Positions 45,307-57,435 of a stretch of 64,000 nt of DNA are shown piece by piece. This DNA is from Cordilura impudica (taxonomy: Eukaryota > Arthropoda > Insecta > Diptera > Scathophagidae). The DNA lies in contig OY821519.1 in the NCBI GenBank assembly GCA_963682025.1, positions 196,758,920 to 196,822,919 of the forward strand, read 5' to 3'. Every line of letters starts with the position of its first letter. The stretch's first letter is position 1. Both the position numbers and the translations under genes were made by a program. The notes under the pieces were generated by a model, which ran no database searches, was not told the origin of the DNA, and saw only the letters and a program-made list of their open reading frames with translations.

Positions 45307-45844
45307 AGAAAAGAACATATCATAATTTTTTCACAAATACAATCAGATAAAGTCACACCGATTTACACTTCAGCTCACACCGATGTGTTACGCTGTTTTT
45401 GCGATTGTATTGTGAAATAGAAATTTACCCCCCTGCGCGTATTTACCCCCCTGCGCGTATATACACATCAAAAAATTCCATTTTTGGTCCTAAAAGTAAG
45501 AAGCGTTAAGGGAAAAAAGCTTTGTTCTACATGCACTTATTTACGAAACTATTCTTGTTTTGCAGCGTATAGAACAAAATGTAAAAAAGAATCATGAGAA
45601 ATGAAAATCAACAAAAATACGACAAAATCTTTATTTTATTTAATATTGACTTAATTTTAAACTTACTATTATAATTTAATATTATGTTGTTAATTTCTTA
45701 AAACAAGGTAAGTTTACTATAAAGTCAAGAAAAAATCTAATCAAATTTATTTGAATTCCATTCCACGAAGTTCATGCTTAGAGTATTTTTAATTTAAGGC
45801 ATATTCCTTTTAATTCCAGAAAAAGAAACGTTTTTTCAAAGTGC
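45307..45844. other. Flank with short duplicated GC block
   Basis: TTTACCCCCCTGCGCGTAT occurs twice in tandem (about 45424 and 45443). It is preceded by GATTGTATTGTGAAATAGA shared with 40263. No gene. Confidence 0.55.
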
Positions 45845-46104
45845 TGTGTATTTTTCTCAAATTAGATTTGTATAAGTTCTTACAAAAAAATAAATGTTCT
45901 TACCAACTACGGTTAATATAGCATCAGATGTAAACTTCTTCATATCCAAAGACAAAAAAAAATAATAGCAATGCCACAAATTTGCTTTATGCTTATTTTC
46001 TATAAATAGTTAGTTGTATCTAAGAGATAGAGTCTCTTAGCGCATGGTATAGAATATCGTATAGTCGGCCAAGTCTGGCTATAAATTTCTTACTTGTTTT
46101 TTTT
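45845..46104 (+). mobile_element. Family A repeat, 3' third
   Basis: AAATTAGATTTGTATAAG, ATATAGCATCAGATGTAAAC, TATGCTTATTTTCTATAAAT, ATAGTATAGAATATCGTATA-like and TAGTCGGCCAAGTCTGGCTA then ATTTCTTACTTGTTTTTTT. Confidence 0.75.
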
Positions 46105-46324
46105 TTTCTGAGGTTATGTTAATATTTCTTGTTTGTTAAATAAATAAAGCATACAAATGTGTAAATTAATAAAAAAGTTTTTATAATAAAGTTTTTGGTA
46201 CTGACCGCCCAAGTCGTTTAAAATGTATTTTGTTTCCATCATATTGTCACTCATAAAATTTAAATATTATTGTGGTCTACATAATCAGTATAATAATAAT
46301 GCTGAGAACGTAGCGTGCATACTG

Positions 46325-46862
46325 CTAGTATGAATATATTTTGATGAAATCTGGTATATATAATTTTAATGACCTTAGACCTTGCCACCAAAAATAATAC
46401 CCTTAAGATTGACAAAGATGGTCGTAAGATCAAAATTATCATTATCTATGATACCCACTAAAAACTGTAGTCCCAAAATAAACCACGCAGGGTAATTTTT
46501 GTCCATAGTCCCCACATAAAGCTGCCGTCTGATATTTACTTAATCGAGCAAAAACAAAAATATTGCATAAGTTTTTAATATCTAATTTGGTGTATATATG
46601 CTTTTGAGAAAGCTATGTGTCTACTAATCGGATCGGTACACTTTTAATTTGGTCCCCATATAAAAGTAACATACTATATGAACTTTTTAATATTTACACA
46701 CCGCAAGTTGATAAGAATAACACAAAAATTTGGTTTATGCTTATTTTCTATATCCTGTTACTATCTCCACAAAGTTGAATCCCATACCATCTCTCGAAAC
46801 GCTTGGTATAGTATATTCTATAGTCTGTCCAGACCGATTTTAATTTTCTTATTTATTTTTAT
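46325..46862 (+). mobile_element. Family A repeat, 5'-truncated
   Basis: TATGAATATATTTTGATGAA, ATCTGGTATATA, CCCCACATAAAGCTGC, ATCGGATCGGTACACTTTTA and CTATAGTCTGTCCAGACCGA then TTTTAATTTTCTTATTTATT. A short AT-rich spacer separates it from the previous copy. Confidence 0.75.
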
Positions 46863-47965
46863 TAACTTACTTAAATAACCTTTGACAAACATGTATATAT
46901 ACACATCATAATTGGACTTTATCTTTTCGCAAGAAAAAGACATTTGCATAGAATTCATTTATTGGACTTTTAAAATTCATTTATTTGTAATCCTCAAACA
47001 AATTGTTGACTTTTATGGAAAACAGTACTCAAGGTTAGTACTCACAATTATTATTAGCACTAATGATACCAAATGGAGAAAGTTCAAGAATAGTAAATAA
47101 ATTCAGAAGAAAAACTTAAACACATTTGAAATAATAAAAGTATACTTAAGCAGAATTAAACACAATTTGTATATGTAGAATAACAACTTTCTGATGTATA
47201 CTGATTATTAAACAGGATGTTATTCTAGTTAATATGTTACGATATTGGCACATATTTTTACATATAATATTTTTAAAGGGGTTAGCTAAGTAATCTTTTA
47301 AATAGGGAATTTGTAATTCATTAACGGGTCTAAGTCAAAACAGCAAAAGAGAGAGTTATTGACATTCAATATTGATTTTCTTTCTCTTAGACCATGAGTT
47401 GATTTAGGCTTTAAAGCTGTGAAATCCTGTAGAAAATTAGCAAAAACCCATTTTGAATGAGACTGTCACATATTTTGTTGTATGGGTTTACAAAGAAGAT
47501 TTGATCTAATGATAAAAAATAAAATACCCAATATCCAAATCAATATTACACATTGCAATCATCAGACAAAAAATAATTAATTGTCAGTTTTTAACATCTA
47601 CATTTTTTTTTTTTTTTTGAAGATGGAAAAATATGAAGTAACGACGGGAAGCATTCGGGTCAGAAGATATAGAGATAAATTGTGAAGTAATGAAGCAGAA
47701 TGGTAAAAATTTGCCAGAGACTTCCAATGTAAAGATTTTGACTGGAATTTTTTTGCCACATCTCATGGCTAGGGGCAGTTTATGGAATTGGAGCTGTAGG
47801 AAAAGGGAAAGTTTGGGAGGTTGTTAGAACTAAAAACACTGTCATATTGGATTAATCATCTTTCTATAACTGTGCCAAAGACTATATTACGGGTATAAAC
47901 TTTATATACAAAAGTGAAGAAGATATAGAACAGTCTTCCCTTTCGCTGACTTAAAAGTGGAGGCA
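46863..47965. other. Unassigned, AT-rich
   Basis: About 1.1 kb without recognisable genes. The T-run at 47604-47619 and scattered short frames carry no family signal. Confidence 0.4.
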
Positions 47966-48080
47966 TGTCAAAGCATTGAAGGTTGTTTCCAAACTGCATC
48001 ATTTTCTTTATGTTGACGACTTCAAGATAAGCGCAGCTATTACGTCTACTTCCGAAAAACATTTAATAAAAATTTTATTT
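47966..48080 (+). pseudogene. Possible reverse-transcriptase YVDD fragment
   Basis: One frame reads KLHHFLYVDDFKISAAITST. It resembles the catalytic block of Jockey-type RTs (K-x-x-FYVDDFxIYxSS). It is on the opposite strand from the Jockey-like LINE immediately to its right, so if real it is an inverted piece or a separate insertion. Very short; could be chance. Confidence 0.35.
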
Positions 48081-48254
48081 AATTTAAAACAAGAAATATG
48101 TAACACTCCATAGAATTAATATGTAATATTTCAAAATATATAATTTTAGAATATATGTTGTTGAAAAGATTTTGTTGATGTTTGTTTAATAAAAAAGTTA
48201 ATAATCTTTAATTTCTTATTAGATTTGGGATATTATACATGGACGGACGGAAAG

Positions 48255-48836
48255 TAACTTTAAATATATCAACTTCTAGCTTGATCTTAGATGAATGGGC
48301 TATCAGCGGTGGTTCTACTGTGTGATGTATGAAAAAATTTTGACATTGCTGAAGATTGAAGAGGACGTTTCCAGCAGTGTTATTTGATTAACAATTCCAT
48401 GATGTATGCTTCGCATTTAAATCTCCTAGTACGAAGAAAGTTTTATTGAATGAAGTTAGTTTCGTAATATCATTTCTGAAGGATGGGGAGTACTTCGGTG
48501 AATAAGCTGTTGTTATTACTACTGGCCGATTATTGATGGTTACTTCTATTGAAAGATTTTCAATTAACATCGTATTTACAACATTTAGAAGTTTGTGATT
48601 TACATTTTTTCGAACAATTAGTGCTACGCCGCCACCTCTAGCTCCTTCTCTATCTTTTCTGTATATTAAATAATTTCGTAACTATGGTTTGTGATTTTCA
48701 TTTAAATAAGTTTTATTTAATGAGGCTATATGTATATTGAGAGACTCAAGTAAATATTCAAATTGTTTAAGATGGAAAAAATTTGAAATGCCGTGGGCAT
48801 TCCAATGAAGTAGATTAAATACATTATTAAAGCTAT
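48255..48836 (-). pseudogene. Jockey-like LINE ORF2, endonuclease domain only
   Basis: On the minus strand: LLHWNAHGISNFFHLKQFEY (start of an APE-type endonuclease), LRNYLIYRKDREGARGGGVA (family: YRNDRxGGRGGGTAI), PVVITTAYSPKY and FVLGDLNAKHTSWNC (family: GDFNAKHxxWNC, with catalytic Asp/Asn). After a frameshift come NTAGNVLFNLQQ and FFIHHTVEPPLIAHSS. A stop after ENHKP and the frameshift at WNC disable it. The reverse transcriptase that should follow is missing: similarity ends near 48255. Confidence 0.88.
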
Positions 48837-49994
48837 GGCAATCCATAAGCATATTTTAACATTGACATAACTACCTGAATTTGCTGTACTTTGTTTGTAC
48901 ATTTCTGAAGGTCACTTAATGCCGACGTAAATATTTGAAAAAGTTGATCAATACTAAAGAGATCAATGTTTTCTCTTAAGCATGATGCATAAGAGTTACC
49001 ATTTACATAGCTTTTCAAGTTTACATTATTTTGTTGTGAATTTAACAAGAACGGTGGTGAATTCGTTTGCATTGTTGGTTTACGATTGTTGTTTCTGCGA
49101 GAGTTGTTTGTAGTAGCTCCTGCTCTGTTGTCTAAGTAAGTAGCTCTAGACGGACAGTTTATGTCATTCGCTGAATGGTCTGTGCGCTCTTTTCCTTCTT
49201 TTTTGCAATTGAAGCAATTGAAAACAGCTGGTTTTCGTTCGTTTTTATTTAGTGGGCAAACACTAGTGTGGTGAATTCCTGCACAAATCATACATGCTGG
49301 CTGTCGATGGCAGTGCTCACCACCATGGCCATATATGAGACAATTCCAACACTGCGTTGGATTTACACTTTTTCTTTGTTTATATTTTCGCCAAGAAATT
49401 ATTACATTGCATATATTTTTTACATTTAGCAGCGACTTTGGATTTAACGATTTTCTTACAAACTAAACTTTGTAAACAGCATTGTCAGGTGAACTATATT
49501 TCGTTTCAATTTCTGTTACAAAAGCTGGATTTAAGTTATATCCCTTTAAATCGGTGATAATATCGTTGGTGCTTATCTTGGGCAGACCATATAGAAATAT
49601 GTTGAATAAGCGATTGTCTTTGGCATTGTAAGAATGGAACGGAATTTTCTTTTCCAGTAGCAACTTTTTGCAATATTCTTGTTTTTCTTTGGTCGTTATT
49701 AATACCTATGGAAGTACTCTTGTAAATGTATTCTTTTCCAAACAACGCTAGTAGTTCAGTAAGAGTAGTGTTGGAGTCTACTACCACTGGAGGAGGTTTT
49801 AATATTTTGGGTTCAGATATGTTGGATTCTGCTTCTAAATCCATTTCAGAGTTATCAGCTAGTGCACTAAATCGATTTCTCGATGTTGAAGCCATATTGG
49901 GCAAAAAATTCATGGCAATGGGTTGAAGCCTTTTTTGCTTCTTGAGAGTTGACTTTTTTAGGGTCATTGTAATAGGTTTTGCCCCGCGGGGCAT
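48833..49994 (-). pseudogene. Jockey-like LINE ORF1 (gag-like, zinc knuckles), frameshifted
   Basis: ORF1 starts MPRGAKPITM at 49994. It has an N-terminal Lys-rich and acidic part and a LTELLALFGKEY helix. After a frameshift near 49700 it continues FHSYNAKDNRLFNIFLYGLP (family: FHTYTxxxxKxxxxVLKGLP). Downstream are CCHC zinc knuckles: CWNCLIYGHGGEHC (about 49345-49305), CMICAGIHHTSVC (about 49290-49255) and CFNCKKEGKERTDHSANDIN (about 49220). Jockey-type ORF1 proteins bind RNA through these knuckles. The C-terminal part ends at 48833, just at the start of ORF2. At least two frame changes (around 49700 and 49450) break it. Confidence 0.88.
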
Positions 49995-50411
49995 CGTAAA
50001 AAGAAAAAAACAGTTTTTATTCAGAGTTTATGTTAATTGCCACTTAATATGGAGTTCGAACAGAACGTCGGAGCAACAAACAAAAATATTAATGTTGATA
50101 TATATATTTATATGTATTTATTTTATTTATTTTTGTTTTTTTAATATTTATAGTAATTTGTAAGAGCGCGACAAAAGACTTCCGTTCTCAGAGTTAGTAT
50201 CGAACTGGCAACAAAAATGTAAATATTTCAAAAATCTAACTTTATGGAAAAAAAATGTTAGTCCAGGGTGAATACACATTGCCTCTTCTTTATATTAACA
50301 AAAAATTACATATTGTATATATAGCAAATTTCGCTAAAATTTGTGAGTGTTATACTATATCTCAAAAAGAGCGGAAATTTATGCCGTCCGTAACGCTCAC
50401 ATTTTTTTTAT
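49995..50411. other. Probable LINE 5' UTR and flank
   Basis: It lies directly upstream (minus strand) of ORF1. TTCGAACAGAACGTCGGAGC near 50054 could belong to the 5' UTR. The element's exact start is not visible. Confidence 0.35.
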
Positions 50412-50837
50412 CTATTTTAATCTAAATGAATAACCTTGATGAAATTCCTTTAATGCAGTGTTATAGTAATTGAAAATTTCTCCAAATTTGCTTATAACAA
50501 TATTCCTTACATCAATACAACCGAAGATATGGAGAAAAAATGAACGAAATCCATGCCGTCTGTAACGTAGGAAATGCCCATATATATTATTCAGCTTTCG
50601 AAAAGTAATCTGAAAGAAATTCAACTTCCTCGATTGATGAGAAAAGAATGCTACAAATACAGAAGCCACACAAGACAGTGTAGATGGATAGTTCCCTGAG
50701 TTGAAATTTATAACGAACCCAAGCCGAGATAAGTTAGATGATGACTGTTTCAATGCTGTAATTGTAATGATCTTACAAAAATTTTTTGAAATTAATTTTT
50801 TGCAAATGTTAACTTTTAATATGATCTGTTTATACAA
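50412..50837 (-). other. 141-codon open frame, unrecognised
   Basis: A single uninterrupted minus-strand frame (MYKQIILKVNICKKLISKNF...) is long for such AT-rich DNA and has a mixed composition (Ser, Arg, Phe, Tyr). I recognise no domain. The flanks share CATGCCGTCTGTAACG (50549) and ATGCCGTCCGTAACG (50379), a short direct repeat ~170 bp apart that suggests a mobile-element origin. Likely chance. Confidence 0.2.
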
Positions 50838-53800
50838 AAAAAAAATGTGTTTTGAAAGTTAGAAGTTATTATTTGGTAATCGGCAAAGGTGTATTTCCGA
50901 TATACATATACCGAAACAAATCGAAATATATAAAAAAAAGTGATGCCGGTATTTGTGTCAGGCTTCAGCTGTGAATCATTTTTTTTTTTTTTACCAATAA
51001 TTAATTGTTTCGAGATTAAACAAACTCTAAGCAAATAAACCACTAGCCTTTAAGTCCGCAGTTTTAAACAGGTTTGGATTTCCATCTGAGGAAGTTTGTA
51101 GACTGATTGTTATAAGATATTGTTTCGACATATTTTGAAAGAAAATTCGTTGTGAGATAGCAAAACAAATGCCTCCCTAAGGAAAAAAGTTTTATTTAAG
51201 TTAGACACACCTTTAGTAATGACTACATTTGTAATAGTAATAATAATAATAATAATTCCTAAAATGATACGTAAATAAATGAAACTTTTGTTGTATGTAA
51301 AATATAGACATATTTATTACGAGTTATTTTGTTTGAAAAAAATGTAAGCTACAGCTAGGATTACGGGTATAGCAGTGAGGATCAGAGAATGACAAAATTA
51401 TGTTTTGAGTAGTCTTACAGTATTAGCAAGAATCATCCATTTAAGAGAATGTACTGCAAAGGCTCCTGTTTTTTTTTTTTTTTGGTTTACATAGTTTAGC
51501 TGCATTGTATCTATATGCAAAAGTTTGTATTTTTAACATTACCATTTAACTATTTATGTACGTTGATCAACGCCACCTATACGTCGAGTTATTACGCATT
51601 AATTTTTTTTTGGTTATCGTAGCTTATGCTTTTGTATCTTAATTTGTTTATGCAAATGTTCTTAAGCGCTGGAATTATTGCGTTAGCTTTTCAAATTTGC
51701 AAAATCATGCAGTAAAAACCGAGCTTTCTTACCAATGGAAAAGTGACTGCAGTTCATTATTCTGCCAGATTGCCATAAGGACAGTACCACTGCGAAAACA
51801 CAGTTCAAAATAAAAACTTTTGCAATTGAAAATAAAAGTATTTGTAATTTTAAAGTTGACTGAATCCATATATGTGGTTAACAAGTGGCTTTCACTACTC
51901 CTGTTAACGAAAAAAAATTTAAAATTTTTTTTTTTGAGGAACTTCTGGTAAGCATAATTATTTGTTTCAATGATATCCGGACGAATTTATTTTAAATTTT
52001 CGAATTCATTTTCTTTGTCCATTCAGACAACCAACGTTTAACAAAAAAAAAAAAAAGAAGGAGAATAAAATTTGGTTAAATAAGCGATCTCCTAAATGAG
52101 GCGTCCCAATCATTTCGATTGAAATAGACGAAGATATTGGCTAAAACATATAAATTTCAGATTCTGGCCTTAAAGAATTCATATACTGGAATTACGATGG
52201 AATGGTGTATTCTTTTTATTTATACAAAGGTGTCAATTGCAAATGGTAATTATTCATACAAAAAGAAATATAAAAGCTTAGTTTCTTATTAAAAGGAAAA
52301 AAAAAGGAACATTTTACAATTCTCATAAATTTCCCTTATTTCATGTAGAATTGGCACCTAGTTGGTATTAAAACAACAAGCATCAGTATAAGAGAAATTA
52401 TCGGTGAAGATCTCTTTTAAATGGAAGGAGGATAAAAGCGATTTATGCTGTATGAACGATTTTAGTTTGAACAGTCATAACAGATGGTAGTGTTCGGTGT
52501 CGTGAAAGTGAAAGAGAAAAGAGCTATTTTGTTTACATACCCTAGTTTTTGCCATAAAAGACCTGGTTGCAAGTGCTGGTAAACTCTACAGCTTTGTGAA
52601 ATTTTTATTCAAATCCGTAAACCCAAATTATAATTTATCCTCAATTAATTTTCTTAAAAATCCTTCTTTACAATAGTGTTAAATGATTAAAAAAAAAAAC
52701 CTAAAACGGAAAACATACCAACAATAACTTGCATTACACATTAATTGAAAGAAATAACTAAACACTGGCTAACAGGAAATTAGACATAGAAAAAAATTCC
52801 AAGAAAAAAAAAAAAAGAATTCAAAAATTATAAAACTATAATAAAAAAATTTAAATCTAAAATTTGTAGAATATAGTGCATTAGAATAGAAAAATTCTGT
52901 AATAGTTTAGAAAAAAAAACATAAACTGGCATATGAATTAAACCGGATTGAAATGTGTTAGTAAATAAATATTTGTTTAAATTAATTCCATATTAAATTA
53001 ATGCCAAATTCTTAATTACATCATTAATAATGAATTGTGAATTTGCATACCTTAATTTTGTCGATTAGTGTACATTTTTTTCCTTTTGTGTTTTTTTTCT
53101 ACAATAATATCTCATATGAAGTAACACCATACACAATTTACAATGAGTTTTTGCCTCTCTGAAAGGAGTTTATTAAGATTTAGTCTTTAATACGGTTTTA
53201 CTTCATACAATGATGTTATTGCTTTAGTAATTTCTATAAAAATTACATCCATTATTATGTAATTATAGTGTTTAAAGTTACATAAATATAAAATAAAAAC
53301 AACACAAAATTTTGTTAACTCTTATAAAAATTAAAGAAAAAAAAATGAGGACAATGAAATAAAGCGAATTCTCCCTATGATCAAATACATTAATAATTAC
53401 ATTGTTCCAAAAATATTAGCACATCTTTAACGGTGGAAGAGCCGATTTCATCAAAAGTACTTTTGGCGTAGCGGGTCAATAAACTGATGTAAGTTTTTAT
53501 TTACTTTTTTTTCGTCTCATTTTTCTATTTATTTAAGTAAATAACTATTAAAAAAAAAATTGTTGATGATTTATAACTAATTTTGTAACTATTTGAAAAT
53601 AATTTGCCGATTATTTATTAGAATTTATTGAACACCTTCTGGGAACAAAATTTAATGCTGGTCATGTTTATTTGTATTTTTCATCTCAAATATACTTTTG
53701 TTTTTGAACAATCAAATTTATTTTTCTATATATCTAATAATTCAACAATATATACATTTTACCTTGTATCTAAATGATTTATTAGAGGAATTATTATTTT

Positions 53801-54149
53801 TTTTTATAAATTTAGAGATAAAATTTAAGTGATTTTTAACTTCAAATAAATCAAGATGGTTTGTCTGTAAATCCTTAATTTTGCTGTGTTGAGTGACCCT
53901 ATTGGTAAAGGTTTGTGATGTAAGTGTTTGGGATCATAATTTTCAGTATGAGGTTTCTGCTTTTAATGATCATGGATGGGTGGCCAATTGATTGGCCATA
54001 TTTCACCTCAGGCTAAATCGTATTACTATCGGACGGATGCGGTTTTCGTAGTGATGATAATTTTCTATATTTACTTCCTTTCTTCTATCTGTAAGCATGC
54101 AATGTACATCTATGTACATCTGCCAATTCCAATTCATACACGTTATATG
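50838..54149. other. 3.3 kb without recognised genes
   Basis: AT-rich sequence with T/A runs (50979-50992, 51470-51482, 52043-52055) and an ATA/ATAATA tract at 51238-51257. 52380-52560 is less AT-rich and holds GGATAAAAGCG (52429), a TATA-like motif, upstream of GTAGTGTTCGGTGTCGTG. I see no coding region after it, so no promoter is claimed. Confidence 0.4.
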
Positions 54150-55319
54150 CTACAGTACACACAGAAAAAGAAATGGTTGTAATTGGGTTGCCACTGCAAG
54201 AATTTAGTTAGGTAATACAACTTTTTGTTGAAATTTTTAAATATTTTCAAATGTGATAGATTTTCTTCGCTTACAACATTATTATCTTATATCTGGCAAA
54301 ATGAAAGTATCTACAAAAGCAAATTAAGTTCTATTTACCAATCAATGTTTTTATAAAAATGATTAAAATAACATAATTAAGGCAAATTTATTAAAAAGGG
54401 TAAAATTTGTTGCAATCATAAATATTGGGGATTGCAACAATTAATTGTGTTATAACATCATATTTAAAACATAAAATGTGTAAAAGATATTGTTATAAAT
54501 TATTGGTTAATATGATAAAATCAAATTTATATTTAGAATTATTTTTCGGCTACAGCATGAGATGAACCTACTTTGGTATTTTAACCGAAATAATGAATCG
54601 AATTCTGTTGTATGTACTGAAAAAATATAGTGAAATGATTCATCTAACCGAGTTTTTAATTTATTTGTCATTTTTGGAAAAATCAATTATAAATTGTCAT
54701 TTTTGGAAAATGCAATAAAACTTAATGTGATGGTACATTTGCAATTTTGTTGAAAAATTTTTAAAGTTTTAGTGCTCGTATATAAAGTCCATTAATGCAA
54801 ACTGTATGATTGGGTATGTGGATTATTTTGAGTTTTTGTATAACAATTATTTCTTTTAGAATTTTTTCTTTGCAAAAAAATATGCTACAATATAAAATGA
54901 AGTAGAAGCCATTCGAAGCATCAAATCAATGTTACCCGTTCCTATGGTAGTGTACTCTGTCATTGGTGTTTGATAATCAAGTCTTTCAGGAATCAATGTA
55001 AAATGTTGTCAACGTTGTTGGAAAGAAACCTGGCGAGGCTGTTGTATAAAGGCGATACCTACTCGGCATCCACTGGTAAATTCAGTAATTTTGGAACTCG
55101 TCATATAATAAGTTGGTGTAGTTGTGTAGTTTTCTATGGTTTAAATGAAGTATTATGTATGTAACAAAAAATATGTAAAAATAAAGAAGTGTCTAGAAGG
55201 CAGCATTGACAAAGAAAGAAAAAGAACAACAATTACCACAATTTGAAGGATATTTTTTCTAGATCCGTGATATGTTAGTTAACTAAAACGAGAATATGTA
55301 ACATAAGATAAGTATGTAA
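54150..55319. other. Unassigned; possible CACACAGAAA terminus
   Basis: CACACAGAAAAAGAAATGGT at 54159 resembles the CACACAGAAAACAGATTC ends at 57196-57219 (inverted) and 62175. Between about 54667 and 54720 AATTGTCATTTTTGGAAAA occurs twice in tandem. No gene. Confidence 0.35.
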
Positions 55320-56116
55320 TTTTTATACCCTATTCCAGTATGTGGTTTGGGTATAATGACTTTGTGCTGCTGTTTGTAACAACCAAAAATATTTGACCTA
55401 GACCCATCTTTAATTATACCGATCGAATCAGAATCACTTTCTGAGTTGATTTAACAATGTCCGTCCGTCCGTCCGTCCGTCCGTCCGTCTGTGTGTCCAT
55501 GTAAAGCTTGTAATCAAACTGCAGGTCGCAAATATGAATATGTTTTGATGAAATTTGGTATATAAGCTTTTCTCGGCCTTGGGATGAACGCTATTGAAAT
55601 TGGTGAGAATCGGTCCATGTTCAGACCTAGCCTCCATACAAATAACCCAATGAAATCGACATAAATTGTCATAAGATCCAAATTGTCATATAGATCTTAC
55701 TCAAATTGAGTTTTTTTGCGTTCATTACATCCACTAATGAGTAGTCCAAAAATGATGCCTTTGACCCCATATAGAGCTGCTTCCCGATCTTCACTTAAAT
55801 CTATTAAAAAACAAAAATATTGCACTGATTCTTCTCAAATTTTGTTTGTATATATTTTTGCAAAATAAAAGAGACTTTACCAAACATGATCAGGATCGGT
55901 CCATTTTTGGACCTAGTCCCCATATATATATAACATCCGATATGAACTTTTTCATATCTGCAGCCAAAAAAAATTAATAAAAATCCCACTCAAATTTGGT
56001 TTTTGCTTATTTTCTATGTCCAGTTAGTTGGGCCTAAGAGATAGAGTTTCTAAACGCATGGTATAGGGTATCGTATAGTCGGTCTAGGCCGACTATAACT
56101 TTCTTACTTGTTTTTT
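55320..56116 (+). mobile_element. Family A repeat, full length, first of tandem pair
   Basis: It starts TTTTTATACCCTATTCCAGT. The GTCC tract is expanded (55460-55488). It ends GTATCGTATAGTCGGTCTAG, then GCCGACTATAACTTTCTTAC and TTGTTTTTT. The next copy begins 14 bp later. Confidence 0.93.
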
Positions 56117-56129
56117 ATCATGTTGTATA

Positions 56130-56940
56130 TTTTTATACCCTATACCACTATGTGGTTTGGGTATAATGACTTTGTGCTGCTGTTTGTAACAACCAAAAAT
56201 ATTTGAACTACACCCATCTTTAATTATACCGATCGAATCAGAATCACTATCTGATTCGATTTAACGATGTCCGTCCGTCCGTCCGTCCGTCCGTCCGTCT
56301 GTGTGTCCATGTAAAGCTTGTAATCAAACTGCAGGTCGCAAATATGAATATATTTTGATGAAATTTGGTATTTTATCTTTTATCGGCCATGGGATGAACG
56401 CTATTGAAATTGGTGAGAATCGGTCCATGTTCAGACCTAGCCCCCATACAAGTGACCCCTATGAAATCAACATATATTGCCATAAGATCCAAATTATCAC
56501 ACAAATCTTAGTCAAATTGGGTTTGTATGTATATATTACATCCGTTAATCAGTAGTCGAAAAATGATCCCTATTGGACTCTTCGTCATAGGCCCCATATA
56601 GAGCTACTTCCCGATCTTCACTTAAATCTATCAAAAAACAAAAATATTGCACTGATTCTTTTCAAATTTTGTTTGTATATATATTTGCAAAATACAAGAG
56701 ACTTTACCAAACAGGGTCAGGATCGGTCCATTTTTGGGCCTAGTCCCCATATAGATATAGCATCCGATATGAACTTTTTCATATCTGCAGCCAAAAAAAT
56801 TAATAAAAATCCCACTCAAATTTGGTTTATGCTTATTTTTTATATCCAGTTAGTTGGGCCTAAGAGATAATGTCTCTAAACGCATGGTATAGGGTATCAT
56901 ATAGTCGGTCTCGACCGACTATAATTTTCTTGTTTATTTT
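56130..56940 (+). mobile_element. Family A repeat, full length, second of tandem pair
   Basis: It starts TTTTATACCCTATACCACTA (a T precedes it). The GTCC tract at 56270-56300 is the longest seen. It ends ATAGTCGGTCTCGACCGACT ATAATTTTCTTGTTTATTTT. It is closer to the 16819 copy (both have ACTATCTGATTCGATTTAAC) than to its tandem neighbour, so the pair is not a recent duplication of one copy. Confidence 0.93.
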
Positions 56941-57149
56941 GTTTACATGTATTTAAATTTGAATTGAAATTAAATTACAAATAAAATCATTTTTAGTGTC
57001 TTTATACTTATATACTGCATTTACTGGACTTTTTAAATAGGCTAACATAATAAATGGTTGTGACAATCAATAAATAAAATCTATATTCCATAGCATCAAC
57101 TAAATTATACAATTTACACAACTGTATAATGTGATAGTACATATGACTA
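56941..57149. other. AT-rich DNA, nothing recognised
   Basis: Spacer of about 0.2 kb with no recognised signal. Confidence 0.4.
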
Positions 57150-57220
57150 CCAAAATTCGGTTGGCAGCAAATTCGGTTGCTACAACGAATCTGTTTTCTG
57201 TGTGTACAAATGAAAATTGT
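57150..57220 (-). repeat. Element terminus, CACACAGAAAACAGATTC type
   Basis: The complement reads ACACACAGAAAACAGATTCG, then TTGTAGCAACCGAATT and GCCAACCGAATTTTGG. The same start occurs on the plus strand at 62173-62192 (ACACACAGAAAACAGATTCA), followed by TTGTGACTACCGAAAT and GCCAATCGAATT. These are probably ends of dispersed inverted-repeat elements. Confidence 0.5.
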
Positions 57221-57435
57221 TTGGATTGAATAAGAGATCCGAGTTAATTACCAACATTGTTGCTAACATTATGAACATAAATATTGTTGCTGGAAGTATT
57301 TGTATGCACAAATTTAGCCAAGACAATCTATAAGTTATTGTCTACGCTAAGTGTTCAAAATAAGTAAAATATTAATATATTCAATATATAAAAACATTTA
57401 TTTAAATTATTGCTAATAGTTAAAGCATTCATCAT

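Noticed and set aside
39886..45480. LTR retrotransposon with the minisatellite as interior
   Set aside because: The flanking direct repeats are short, diverged pieces, lack TG...CA ends, primer-binding site or polypurine tract, and no gag-pol lies between.
52425..52560. Possible promoter (GGATAAAAGCG and a GC-richer stretch)
   Set aside because: No coding region or transcript signal follows; a single TATA-like motif is expected by chance here.
54159..57219. One 3-kb element bounded by CACACAGAAA inverted ends
   Set aside because: Only ~10 bases match well between the two ends and two family A copies lie between them; not enough to claim one element.
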